Of a stretch of DNA of 64,000 nt, positions 34,819 to 43,211 are shown piece by piece. Below the pieces are notes generated by a model. It was not told the DNA's origin, did no database searches, and worked only from the letters and a program-made list of their open reading frames with translations. The position numbers and the translations under genes are program-made. Source of the stretch: Glacieibacterium sp965200405 (GTDB lineage Bacteria; Pseudomonadota; Alphaproteobacteria; Sphingomonadales; Sphingomonadaceae); assembly GCF_965200405.1 (NCBI RefSeq), contig NZ_OZ241356.1, positions 2,666,001 to 2,730,000 of the forward strand, read 5' to 3'. Within the stretch, counting starts at the first letter, position 1. The number at the start of each line of letters is the position of its first letter.

Positions 34819-36032
34819 CAGACGCGCGCTCCGATGACGTGCCACGCCGCCTTGCGCCCGTAATCCTCGGTTTCGTCGTCGGCCGCGTCGGGAAACAGGT
34901 CTTTGTCGACCACCGCGGTCACACCGCCATGGATCAGCTGCTCGCGTTTGAAACCGGCATCGATCATCGCCTGGTCGAGGTCGAGTTCGTGCATCCGGCT
35001 CCAGAAGGGCTCGTTATTATAATAGGCGTCCCAGTCGCGCATCACCTGTTCGAACAGCGGCATGTCTGGTGTGTATTGCGGTTGCTCGACGTGAAGGACG
35101 ATGCCGCCCGGCTTCAGCAGGCGGCGCGTCTCGCGCAGGATATTGGCGAGCGAGCGAGTCGACAGTTCGTGAAGGAACATTGTCGTCTGGATCCAGTCGA
35201 AGCACTGGTCCGGAAAGCGCGACAGATCCTCGCCCGAAGCCTGCACGAAGCGGACATTATCTATGCCGAGCGACTTGGCGCGGGCAAGGCCGTAGCGCAG
35301 CATCGGCGCACCGAGGTCGACGATCGTCATCTCGGCCTCGGGCCAGGCCTGCGCGATCGGCAGGCTGGAGTGCCCGACCGTCCCGCCGATTTCGAGGATC
35401 TTGTGCGGTTTGAAATCCGGCAGGTTGCGGCGGATCCAGTTCACCACCGCATGGCCGCCACCATCGGCGAGCTTGCCCAGCATTCCTCCCGTCGTGACGA
35501 AATTGCCATGATCGTAATTGGCACCGTTGGTCACGTCGCCGGGAAATGCTTCCTGATGATAGCTGCCCGGCATGCAGTGGTGGTCCACTGCCGAGACGTA
35601 GCGCGGGATGGCGAGCCCGGGGTCGAGCTCCAGCCGAGCGTCGCCTTGCGTCAGTTCGGCGGCTTTGTCTGCAAGCTCCTGACGCTGGCGGATCGCAGTC
35701 CAGCGGCCGGCTTGCTGGCGTTGTTCCATCGTCATGCGCCGGATCGCCGACCAGAAGCGGAAGGCAGGGTGATCGAGCAATGCCTTGCGCGCGTCGTGCC
35801 GGTCGGCAAGCGGATGCCCGGCTGCTTTCTCCGCAGCGGGTGCGACCTCCGTCAAGAACGCGGCCTTCACGCCGGGCACGACGCGCGTCGAAAGATGACG
35901 GTTCATCTGCGTGAGGAAATTGACCCGCTCGATCTCGTCATGGCCCATTTCGGGGAACACTCCGTGGCGACCGATCACGCGGTAATCCGGTGGACCGTCG
36001 TAGCTGACTTGGGGAGTGTTCACGGTCGCCAT
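34818..36032 (-). CDS. SAM-fold protein, paralogue of the one at 24985
   Basis: The N-terminal 205 of 404 residues contain LELDPGLAIPRYVSAVDHHCM, homologous in spacing to the sister protein (21 residues shown in part: LDPGLAIPRY). The Rossmann domain follows with motif I ILEIGGTVGHS, MTIVDLGAP, CFDWIQTTMFLHE and LLKPGGIVLHVEQP. Both paralogues have TVGH in place of the normal GxG step in motif I. It is the first gene of a three-gene operon (SAM-fold, small protein, flavoprotein) divergent from the HapK-like gene. The shared operator at 36055 lies 22 bases upstream. A methyltransferase role is possible but unproven because of the changed loop. Confidence 0.8.
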   Translation of the reverse strand: MATVNTPQVSYDGPPDYRVIGRHGVFPEMGHDEIERVNFLTQMNRHLSTRVVPGVKAAFLTEVAPAAEKAAGHPLADRHDARKALLDHPAFRFWSAIRRMTMEQRQQAGRWTAIRQRQELADKAAELTQGDARLELDPGLAIPRYVSAVDHHCMPGSYHQEAFPGDVTNGANYDHGNFVTTGGMLGKLADGGGHAVVNWIRRNLPDFKPHKILEIGGTVGHSSLPIAQAWPEAEMTIVDLGAPMLRYGLARAKSLGIDNVRFVQASGEDLSRFPDQCFDWIQTTMFLHELSTRSLANILRETRRLLKPGGIVLHVEQPQYTPDMPLFEQVMRDWDAYYNNEPFWSRMHELDLDQAMIDAGFKREQLIHGGVTAVVDKDLFPDAADDETEDYGRKAAWHVIGARV

Positions 36033-36054
36033 GCTGGAAAGTCACTTTCCTCAT

Positions 36055-36074
36055 TTGCTATATCCATATAACAA
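36055..36074. promoter_or_regulatory. Operator copy 3 of the catabolic regulon, divergent
   Basis: This is the most symmetric copy: TTG-C-TATAT-CC-ATATA-A-CAA, a dyad in which only the fourth position and its partner and the two centre bases break symmetry. It lies between the SAM-fold gene (leftward) and the HapK-like gene (rightward), 22 and 37 bases from their starts, so it can serve both. Confidence 0.7.
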
Positions 36075-36111
36075 TATGCCAGCCAACCGAGAATGCCAAG
36101 AGGACACGCGC

Positions 36112-36426
36112 ATGACCCGGATTATCGTTCTGCTGAACCTGAAGCCCGACAAGAGCGCGGCGGACTATGAGAAGTGGGCATTGGCGACCGATCTGCCGAC
36201 GGTGAACGCGTTGAAGTCCGTCGACAGCTTCACGCTTTTCCAGGCGACCGATGTGCTGGGCGGCGGCGTATCGCCATACCAGTATATCGAGGTGATCGAC
36301 GTCGCCGACATGGATCTCTTCGGCAGCGAAGTCAGCACCGAGGCGATGGGCCGGGTCGCTGCCGAATTCCAGGATTGGGCCGACCCGATCTTCATCGTCA
36401 CGCGCCAGGTCGAGGCTGCGGCATGA
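36112..36426 (+). CDS. REDY/HapK-like small protein
   Basis: This 104-residue protein has MTRIIVLLNLKPDKSAADYEKW at its N-terminus (in part: IIVLLNLKP), TDLPTVNALKSVDSF and YQYIEVIDVADMD. The pattern is that of REDY-like HapK proteins, a dimeric alpha/beta-barrel group related to EthD proteins, named after a prodiginine gene cluster. Members often lie in catabolic clusters as small enzymes or chaperones of unknown activity. AGAGGA precedes the ATG and the stop overlaps the SDR start. No other prodiginine genes are nearby, so a pigment role is unlikely. Confidence 0.75.
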   Translation: MTRIIVLLNLKPDKSAADYEKWALATDLPTVNALKSVDSFTLFQATDVLGGGVSPYQYIEVIDVADMDLFGSEVSTEAMGRVAAEFQDWADPIFIVTRQVEAAA

Positions 36427-37259
36427 GCCGCGCGCTTGCCGGCAAGACCGCCGTCATCACCGGATCGGGTCGCAAGGGCGGCCTCGGCGAGGCGATCGCG
36501 TTGCGGCTGGCGGCGGACGGCGCCAACATCGTCCTGTCCGACGTCGGCACTTCCCGCGACGCGGCAACGCCAGACGCGATGATTGGACTTTCGACGGAAA
36601 TGGACGAGATTGCCGCCGCCGTCGCTGTGACGGGCGTCAGGGTCTCCACTTACGCCTGCGACGTCCGCATCCGGGCTGAGGTACAGGCGCTCGCTGACCA
36701 CGCAGTCACCGCACATGGCAGCCTCGATATCTGGATCAACAATGCCGGCATCGGCTATATCGTGAGGCCTCTTCTCGAGGTCAGCGAAGACGAATGGAAT
36801 GCAGTGATTGGCGTCAACCTGACCGGCGCTTTCTACGGCCTCCAGGCAGCGGCGCAGAGGATGGTCCGGCAGGCGCGCGGCGGCCGGATCGTCAATATCG
36901 CGAGCCAGGCGGCGAAGAGCGGCTTTCCCAACATGCAGGCTTATACCTCCTCGAAGCACGGCCTCGTCGGCCTTGTCCGTTCGGCCGCGACCGAACTGGG
37001 CGAACACGGTATCACAGTGAACAACGTCTGTCCGAATCACGTCACCACCGGGCTCGGCGCATGGCAGAACGCCTATTTTGCCGAGCGCCAGGGCAAGTCG
37101 GTCGAGCAATATGTGACGGACATGGCGGCTCGCATTCCGATGGGGCGGCCCGGCTTGCCGCAGGATACCGCCAACGCGGTCGCCTTTCTCTGTTCTGAGG
37201 AAGCTGCCTACATCACGGCCGAGTCGCTGAACGTGTCGGGCGGCGAGGAGCCGCACTGA
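36423..37259 (+). CDS. Short-chain dehydrogenase/reductase
   Basis: This 278-residue classical SDR has the cofactor motif TGSGRKGGLG, ACDV for the adenine ring, NNAG, the catalytic Ser in NIASQAA and the pair Tyr/Lys in YTSSKHG. NHVTTGL and the C-terminal NVSGGEEPH complete the fold. It interconverts a secondary alcohol and a ketone with NAD(P); the acidic LSDVG after strand 2 suggests NAD. It overlaps the HapK-like gene by four bases (ATGA) and forms a two-gene operon with it. The substrate is unknown, perhaps a ring hydroxyl in the pathway. Confidence 0.9.
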   Translation: MSRALAGKTAVITGSGRKGGLGEAIALRLAADGANIVLSDVGTSRDAATPDAMIGLSTEMDEIAAAVAVTGVRVSTYACDVRIRAEVQALADHAVTAHGSLDIWINNAGIGYIVRPLLEVSEDEWNAVIGVNLTGAFYGLQAAAQRMVRQARGGRIVNIASQAAKSGFPNMQAYTSSKHGLVGLVRSAATELGEHGITVNNVCPNHVTTGLGAWQNAYFAERQGKSVEQYVTDMAARIPMGRPGLPQDTANAVAFLCSEEAAYITAESLNVSGGEEPH

Positions 37260-37298
37260 TCGGGTAAACGTTGGCCTGATGATGCTCCGATCGCCGGC

Positions 37299-38657
37299 CT
37301 ATGTTTCCAGCACGGCGATCAGCGCGCCGGCGACGTCGTCTACCGCATCGAGATCGTCGATCAACAAGGTCAGTGGGCCGTGTACCTCGGCGATGCCGCC
37401 GAACTCCAGGCATCGCGCCGCCTTGGCGAGATGCTCCGAGCGGTTCAGCGGCCATTCGGGTGAGCCGAACTGGCGAGTCACCACATGCGAAATGGCCTCG
37501 CCGGATTTGAGGGTCACGGTTGCCACCGCCGGCACAAACGCGGCGGCATCGGGATTCTCGTCGGTCGCGACATGGATACGCTCGGCGAGCGCGAGCAGGG
37601 CAGGGTCGCCCAGCCGCTCCGGCGTGAAGTCGGCGAGGTCCAGCGTGCCACGGGTCAGCACGACGGCGCCGAGCCAGGCGAAACACAGGCGTGCGTAGGC
37701 GACGCTCATGCCGGCGAAGGGTCGACGCCCGACGAGCCGATTGATCAGCGGCGGAGCGCGATAGGTGAAGCGCTCAAGCGTAGCTGGGGTGATGTCATGC
37801 TTCGCGACCAGGTCCTGCAATGCCATGATCGCGCCGTGCGCGGCGCGGCCCGAGGGGAAGGGCTTCCAGCTCAGTTCCTCGATCCGGCGGATGGTGCCGA
37901 GTTGCGCCAGCACGGGTGCAAGGTCGACGTCGTTCTCGAACAGCGAAAGATAGCCGAATGGCCCATCGATCGAGCCTTGCGGCCCTTCCAGGCCAGCCGC
38001 CGCAAGGTCGACCGCCTCGATCGCCGAACGCGCTGCGGCAGCGACTTGGACCGCGAGCGTCGGCTTGCCTTCGACATGCGCCTGCATCGTCCCGCTGACA
38101 AAGGCGAGGCCATAACCAAAGGCATTGGTCGCCACGTCCGGGGCAAGTCGCCGTAGCCGGCATAGCGCCGCGATCGAGCCGAAGATGCCGGCTGTCGCTG
38201 GACGGAAGAACTTGAGCGGCCCGCGTGCCGCGACGCCGAGCGTTGCCATGACGTCGACGCCGCCGACCATCGCTGCAAGGAAATCCGCGCCGGACACCGG
38301 GGCACGGCCAGCTTCGGCCAGCAGAACTGCGCCGATGCTCGCCATGGGGTGCGCGACGGCGGGTTCGTGGACGCAGTCGAACTCCTGGGAGTGGATCTGG
38401 TAGCCGTTCACGAAGGCGGCGTGCGGCGTGGTCAGGCGCGCGTGCGGGCGGCCCAGCACCAGGCCGGTGCCACCCGCGCCGCTCCAGCCTTGCGCCGCTG
38501 CGAAAACACTGTCGGCAAACGGCGCGTTTCGGCCAGCTATGCCAACCGCGAGCGTGTCGTGCAGGAAGGTGCGCGCCGCCGCCTGCGTGGCTGGCGCAAG
38601 CTCCCCCCATTCGGTGGCGAGCGCGTGGTCGACGAACCGGCGTGACGCGGGTGTCAT
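37299..38657 (-). CDS. MmgE/PrpD-family protein
   Basis: This 452-residue protein of the MmgE/PrpD family includes 2-methylcitrate dehydratase, cis-aconitate decarboxylase and iminodisuccinate epimerase as relatives. Family segments are AARTFLHDTLAVGIAGRNAP, HAAFVNGYQIHSQEFDCVHE and LAAMVGGVDVMATLG; a lysine- and histidine-rich middle part follows. It acts on small branched or tricarboxylic acids. The start overlaps the MDR dehydrogenase gene (ATGA), so the two are co-translated from the operator at 39730. With the LeuC/LeuD-like pair nearby, it suggests that a carboxylic acid is rearranged or dehydrated in this pathway. Confidence 0.87.
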   Translation of the reverse strand: MTPASRRFVDHALATEWGELAPATQAAARTFLHDTLAVGIAGRNAPFADSVFAAAQGWSGAGGTGLVLGRPHARLTTPHAAFVNGYQIHSQEFDCVHEPAVAHPMASIGAVLLAEAGRAPVSGADFLAAMVGGVDVMATLGVAARGPLKFFRPATAGIFGSIAALCRLRRLAPDVATNAFGYGLAFVSGTMQAHVEGKPTLAVQVAAAARSAIEAVDLAAAGLEGPQGSIDGPFGYLSLFENDVDLAPVLAQLGTIRRIEELSWKPFPSGRAAHGAIMALQDLVAKHDITPATLERFTYRAPPLINRLVGRRPFAGMSVAYARLCFAWLGAVVLTRGTLDLADFTPERLGDPALLALAERIHVATDENPDAAAFVPAVATVTLKSGEAISHVVTRQFGSPEWPLNRSEHLAKAARCLEFGGIAEVHGPLTLLIDDLDAVDDVAGALIAVLET

Positions 38658-39673
38658 TGCACTTCGATCATCACCTTGCCGACATGCTCCGACGAGGCAA
38701 GATACGCATAAGCCTCAGGTGCCTGGTCGAAGGCGAAGACCTTCTTGACGACGGGCTCGATGCCGTTCGCCTCGACCGCGCGCACCAAGCGAACGAGCAT
38801 CGCGCGGCTGCCCTCGGCGATGCCGCGCAGCGTCAGGTTCTTGCCGATTATCGTGCCGTAGTTCGGCAAGCCGTCCGCGGCCTTGCCCGCCGTAACGCCG
38901 ATGATGACGATCGTCGCATTGACTGCGGCGGCGGCGATCGACTGGCTCAGCGTCGCCTGGCCGCCTGTCTCGACGACGATGTCCGCGCCGGCATTCGCAG
39001 TCGCCTTCATCAACTCGGCCGCCCAGTCGGGATGCGTGCGATAGTTGATGGTGATGTCCGCGCCCAGTTCGCGCGCAATGGCCAGCTTGTCGTCACTCGA
39101 CGAGGTGATGGCGACGCGTGCGCCGTTGGCCTTGGCAATCTGGAGCGCGAAGGTCGAGACGCCGCCTGTGCCGAGCGCGAGCACGAGATCGCCAGCCTTG
39201 ACCTTGCCGACCTCGACGACCGCGTTCCAGGCGGTGAGTGCAGCGGAGGGCAGCGCGGCCGCCTGGCGATCGGACAACGCCTCCGGCACGCGCACGAGTG
39301 CGGTTGCCGGCACCACGACGCGCTCGGCAAGCCAACCGTCATGCGTGACGCCGACGTCGTGACTGAAGGCATGAAAGCCGAAATCGCCGCCGGTCCAATT
39401 GACGAAATGTGGAGCGATCACCCGATCGCCGACGCTGAAGCCCGAGACGCCGTCGCCGACTGCCACGATCTCGCCGACGCCCTCGGAAACCGGGATCCGC
39501 TCAACAGGCTTTTTCGCGCCATAGGCGCCGCGCATGATCTGGATGTCGCGGTTGTTGAGGCTGACGAGGCGCGGCGCAAGGACGACCATGCCGGGTGCGG
39601 CGACAGGATCTGGCCGTGTCGTCGCCGTCAACGCCTCGATGCCGCTTTGATCACCGATCTGGAATGCTCTCAC
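38654..39673 (-). CDS. MDR-family alcohol dehydrogenase
   Basis: This 339-residue medium-chain dehydrogenase/reductase has a Rossmann motif VLALGTGGVSTFALQIAKANGA and the substrate-domain segment VSLNNRDIQIMRG, without zinc-binding Cys residues. The likely reaction is NAD(P)-dependent reduction of a ketone or enone, or oxidation of an alcohol. The start codon is GTG. It precedes the MmgE/PrpD gene with an ATGA overlap and is the first gene after the operator at 39730. It is only distantly similar to the other MDR protein at 30351. Confidence 0.85.
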   Translation of the reverse strand: MRAFQIGDQSGIEALTATTRPDPVAAPGMVVLAPRLVSLNNRDIQIMRGAYGAKKPVERIPVSEGVGEIVAVGDGVSGFSVGDRVIAPHFVNWTGGDFGFHAFSHDVGVTHDGWLAERVVVPATALVRVPEALSDRQAAALPSAALTAWNAVVEVGKVKAGDLVLALGTGGVSTFALQIAKANGARVAITSSSDDKLAIARELGADITINYRTHPDWAAELMKATANAGADIVVETGGQATLSQSIAAAAVNATIVIIGVTAGKAADGLPNYGTIIGKNLTLRGIAEGSRAMLVRLVRAVEANGIEPVVKKVFAFDQAPEAYAYLASSEHVGKVMIEVQ

Positions 39674-39729
39674 GCGAATGCTCCTGCTCTGGGCGCGCGG
39701 GCAAGAAACCGCTTCGACCGGCGACGCAA

Positions 39730-39749
39730 TTGTATTGTCTATATATCAA
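39730..39749. promoter_or_regulatory. Operator copy 4 of the catabolic regulon
   Basis: Reverse-complemented, this copy is identical to the one at 56055. The identity covers 25 bases (39728-39752 against 56052-56076), unlikely by chance 16 kb apart. It lies 57 bases upstream of the MDR dehydrogenase start, in the space between that gene and the end of the GntR gene. Confidence 0.8.
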
Positions 39750-39790
39750 TTGCGTCCGAGGCAAAGGCTTTTGGTCGTCGCGTAATGTAG

Positions 39791-40558
39791 TCAGGAGACC
39801 TGTGGGACCAACCGCGGTGTGCCGCTCGCGCCAGGATGCTGCAGATCGAGGCGGATGGTGAACTTGTCCGCGCGATAATGTGCGAACGTCAGCAGGAACG
39901 GCGTGTGGTGGGTGTCGTACACGGTGCGGTTGATCCGCAGGATCGCGGATCGCGACTCGATATCCAAGGCGTGCGAGATAGTCGGATCGGCCTGCATCGC
40001 ACTGATCGTCTGATCGGCTTGCTCCGCCTTGTACCCTAGATCATCAAGCACCTTGAGTATCGGAGTACTAGCCAGCGCTGCAGCGGTGACGCCCGCCGCG
40101 AACGCGGCCGGTACGTAGCTGACGATATATCCGAGGGGAACGCCGTCCATGCTGCGCACGCGCACGGCGCGCAGCACTTCGTCGTTCACACCGATCTTGA
40201 GCGCGCTTGCGACGGCAGGCGTCGGCATCTCCATCGCCACTTCGAGCACGGCAACGGTGGTGCGCCGGACGAAGGCGAGAAGAGAATCAACTGCTTGGTC
40301 GATATTCGCCTCGAAGGGCTTGTTGGGAGACTCGAAGATCACGCGGGTGCCGAGGCGCCGCTTGCGTTCGGCGAACTTCTGCTGGCTGAGCTCGGTCATC
40401 ACCCGACGCGCGGTTATGCGCGAGACCTGAAACTTCTCCGACAGCTCCTGCTCGGTTGGCAATGCGCTGCCATATGGCCGCTCGCCGCTCAGGATCTCAT
40501 CGCGTAATTGGAGATAAATCTGATGATAGATCGGCATTGCCGCGTTGCGATCGATCAA
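39791..40558 (-). CDS. GntR-family transcriptional regulator, HutC subfamily
   Basis: This 255-residue regulator has an N-terminal winged helix (PIYHQIYLQLRDEI, LPTEQELSEKFQVSRITARR in part, AERKRRLGTRV) and a C-terminal UTRA ligand-binding domain (VPLGYIVSYVPAAFA, ILRINRTVYD, RADKFTIRLDL). It is the only classical regulator in the region and therefore the best candidate to bind the nine dyad operators, as HutC proteins bind AT-rich dyads of this size and release them on ligand binding. The frame opens with TTG 40558, preceded by AAGGTG at a good distance; ATG 40537 is the alternative. No operator copy precedes this gene, so it may not regulate itself. Confidence 0.88.
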   Translation of the reverse strand: MIDRNAAMPIYHQIYLQLRDEILSGERPYGSALPTEQELSEKFQVSRITARRVMTELSQQKFAERKRRLGTRVIFESPNKPFEANIDQAVDSLLAFVRRTTVAVLEVAMEMPTPAVASALKIGVNDEVLRAVRVRSMDGVPLGYIVSYVPAAFAAGVTAAALASTPILKVLDDLGYKAEQADQTISAMQADPTISHALDIESRSAILRINRTVYDTHHTPFLLTFAHYRADKFTIRLDLQHPGASGTPRLVPQVS

Positions 40559-40659
40559 TGTGCAATCACCTTGGGCTAGACGCTGTGGACCAGCATCCTT
40601 GCACGGCTAGTTCAGCTTTTGTGTCCGCCCGTCAAGACGAGCTGCCGGACGGAGAATAA

Positions 40660-40700
40660 CGTGAGAGGGCGATGGCCGCCGTTGGCCACGCCCTCTCACG
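40660..40700 (-). terminator. Strong hairpin after the TonB receptor gene
   Basis: A 12-bp stem, CGTGAGAGGGCG paired with CGCCCTCTCACG, is extended inside by TGGCC/GGCCA with one bulged A. It sits 12 bases after the stop of the leftward TonB receptor gene. On the minus strand it is followed by GTTATT, a short U-rich stretch. It would separate receptor transcription from the GntR gene. Termination is inferred from structure. Confidence 0.65.
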
Positions 40701-40712
40701 CCGGGTTATGGA

Positions 40713-43052
40713 TCAGAAGTTGAACCACAGACGCGCGGTGACGCGGCGGGGATCACCCGGAAAAAGCGAGATGAAGTTGGCTGTGATCGTCTCCTGCTTG
40801 GTCAGGTTGGTGACTCCGATCGCCGCGCCCCAGTGACTGCTGTCGTTCTCATAGGTCAGGTTCAGGTCGACATAATCCTCACGTGGCGCAAAGGCGGTGT
40901 TGAGCGCGGCCACCGCATAGGACGAGTTGTGCCGGAACGTTCCGGTCAGGCCGACATTGCCGCTGAGCGGTGCCACAGGCACCACGTACGTCGCGCCCGT
41001 GGCAATCTGGAATGTCGGCACGCGGAGCGGAAGCGTATTGGTCGTGATCTGCGAGGTCAGCGGCACGCCCGGGGTCAGCACGGTCGACAGATACCTGCCC
41101 TTGCCGACCGAACCGTTGGCGAACAAGTTGAACTGCTTCGTCGGCGCGAAGATCGTCTCGAACTCGAAGCCATAGGTCCGCAACTTGCCGGCGTTGCGGG
41201 CCAGCTGCGAGATTACCGTCGACGGCGGTACGATGATGCCGGACGTCACCTGCAGGTCTTTGGTGACGGCAAGATAGGCGGTGCCATTGAGCCTGAGCTT
41301 GCGGTCGAACAGGTCCGACTTGAAGCCGGTTTCATATGACCAGGTCCGCTCCGGACGGAAGGGCAGCACCTGGAAGGGGACGCTGTTGGTGCCGTTCCAT
41401 CCGCCCGACTTGAAGCCGTTCGTCGCCGACGCATAAACGATCGTGCTGGGAGTGACGTTGTAGGTTAGGGCGACACGCGGCGTGACGCGGCTCTGCTTCT
41501 GCCTGAGCGGAATCCCGGCGGCGAGCACCTGGGCGCTCGAATAGCCGGCCGCGCCGTTGGGGTTGCTAGTGTAGAGCGGGCTGAAGAAACGATCCGATTG
41601 GAAGAAGGCGATCTTCTTGAGCTCGTAAGTGTAGCGCGCGCCGGCGGTCAACGTCAGGTCGGGAACGAACTCCCAGTCCGCCTGGGCATAAGCTGCCGCC
41701 GTCTCGACCGACTGGCGGAAATGATCGTCGGCACCGTAGGTCAGGCCGTTCGAGGTCGTCTGCGCCAACACGTAGGAAGTGGTTCCGCCCGAGAAAGTCG
41801 CAGTCTTGAGCTCGTTGTTTTCCTTGAGGTAGAAGATACCCGCGACATACTTGAGCTTGCCGTCGAAGATGCTGCTCGACCATTTCAGCTCGCCCGAATG
41901 CTGATTGTTGTCGATCTTGTCGGCAAGGATGAAGGCCGCGTATTTGTTGACGGTGCTCGAGCTATAATTGTTGATGTAGTCCTGCGCCTGGGTGCGATAG
42001 CCGAGGATCGCCTCGAGCGTGCCGCCGTCCGTGTCCCAGCTGATATGCGCCGATCCCGCGTAATTGTCGGTATTGAGGCACAGGCCGTTCTGCGTCTGCA
42101 TCAGGATGGTGACGGGATCGCCCTTGCAGCTGACCTGACGCATGTTCGTCGCCGCTTCGTAGAAGACCGGCGTCGTCGCGGTGCGGAACTTCGGATCGGC
42201 GACGGGCAGCACGCGGACGCCGAAGTAAGTGCCGCGATTGCTGGTATATTCACCGGACAGGTCAATGGTCAGGTTATCGGTCGGCTTCAGGCGGATATCA
42301 CCGCGGACGCCGTAGCTATTGTCGCCGTTGAGACGCTCACCAGTGGTGATGTTCTTCACGAAACCGTCGTCGGTGACATAAAAGGCCGAGACTTTGGTGA
42401 GGATCTTGTCGGTGATCGGTACATCGACGCTCGCCTTGGCGGTAACCCGATTAAACGATCCGCCCGTGACTTCGAACTTACCGCCATAATCTTCGCTCGG
42501 CTTGCGCATGATTATGTTTACGGCACCGCCGGTCGTGTTGCGGCCGAACAACGTACCTTGCGGACCACGGAGAACTTCGACGCGCTCGGTGTCGAAGAAC
42601 GCATAGTTATTGGCGTTCTGCCGCGCCACGTAGATGTCGTCGACATAGGTTCCGACGGGCGGATCAAAGGTCGCGGCCGACTGGGTGTTGCCGAGCCCGC
42701 GCAGGAAGTAGCTGTTTGCCGTGGCAAGACCCGCATTATGCTGCGAGATCATCGACGGGACGTATTTGGATACCGAGATCGCGTCTTCGAGATTCAGTAG
42801 CTTGATGCTCCGTTCGCTGAACGCGGAGACGGCGATCGGGATAGACTGGGCTTTTTCCGGACGACGCTGTGCCGTCACGATGATGTCCTGGAGGCCGCCC
42901 TGGTCCGCTGCCGTGTCGACGGGCGCGCTGGCCGCAGCGCTGGCGGTCGGTGCCGGCGTTGCCGTGCTCTGTGCATATGCAACGGTCGACGTGGCGCCCA
43001 TGCCTGCGATGATCGCAATGCACGAGGCCCGCATCGATAAATCTATCCTCAT
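40713..43052 (-). CDS. TonB-dependent outer-membrane receptor
   Basis: This 779-residue receptor has a signal peptide (cleaved near VAYAQ), a TonB-box-like DIIVTAQRRPEKAQ, the plug domain with VEVLRGPQGTLFGRNTTGGAV in part (GPQGTLFGRN) and a long beta-barrel ending in aromatic WFNF. Such receptors carry siderophores, vitamins or, in sphingomonads, large or poorly soluble carbon sources across the outer membrane using TonB energy. Its own operator at 43136 and its position inside the cluster point to uptake of the pathway substrate. GGGAAGGG precedes the ATG. A strong hairpin follows the stop. Confidence 0.94.
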   Translation of the reverse strand: MRIDLSMRASCIAIIAGMGATSTVAYAQSTATPAPTASAAASAPVDTAADQGGLQDIIVTAQRRPEKAQSIPIAVSAFSERSIKLLNLEDAISVSKYVPSMISQHNAGLATANSYFLRGLGNTQSAATFDPPVGTYVDDIYVARQNANNYAFFDTERVEVLRGPQGTLFGRNTTGGAVNIIMRKPSEDYGGKFEVTGGSFNRVTAKASVDVPITDKILTKVSAFYVTDDGFVKNITTGERLNGDNSYGVRGDIRLKPTDNLTIDLSGEYTSNRGTYFGVRVLPVADPKFRTATTPVFYEAATNMRQVSCKGDPVTILMQTQNGLCLNTDNYAGSAHISWDTDGGTLEAILGYRTQAQDYINNYSSSTVNKYAAFILADKIDNNQHSGELKWSSSIFDGKLKYVAGIFYLKENNELKTATFSGGTTSYVLAQTTSNGLTYGADDHFRQSVETAAAYAQADWEFVPDLTLTAGARYTYELKKIAFFQSDRFFSPLYTSNPNGAAGYSSAQVLAAGIPLRQKQSRVTPRVALTYNVTPSTIVYASATNGFKSGGWNGTNSVPFQVLPFRPERTWSYETGFKSDLFDRKLRLNGTAYLAVTKDLQVTSGIIVPPSTVISQLARNAGKLRTYGFEFETIFAPTKQFNLFANGSVGKGRYLSTVLTPGVPLTSQITTNTLPLRVPTFQIATGATYVVPVAPLSGNVGLTGTFRHNSSYAVAALNTAFAPREDYVDLNLTYENDSSHWGAAIGVTNLTKQETITANFISLFPGDPRRVTARLWFNF

Positions 43053-43135
43053 CGTTTGCCCTTCCCTTAGAGTTCTTTTGCCGCTCCCAAAGCGACGGAC
43101 AAACCGGATGCACGCCCGGCCTTTGATCTATTGTT

Positions 43136-43155
43136 ATGTCAATAAGACAATACAT
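43136..43155. promoter_or_regulatory. Operator copy 5 of the catabolic regulon
   Basis: The dyad ATG-N14-CAT lies 84 bases upstream of the TonB receptor start. It matches the reference copy at 13 of 20 positions and is identical to it from position 10 to 19 (AGACAATACA). It lies in the gap between the MFS gene and the receptor gene. Confidence 0.65.
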
Positions 43156-43211
43156 TTCCTCAAGGGTGTCAAGCATGTTTCGTCACGATCGCGAGCCGCG
43201 AAAAATATCTC

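Noticed and set aside
34839..36071. Plus-strand frame of 410 codons opposite the SAM-fold gene at 34818
   Set aside because: The minus-strand protein has a homologue in the same window and typical SAM-domain motifs; the plus-strand product has none.
36112..36426. Prodiginine-type biosynthetic cluster suggested by the HapK-like protein
   Set aside because: No other prodiginine genes are present; HapK-like proteins occur widely in catabolic clusters.
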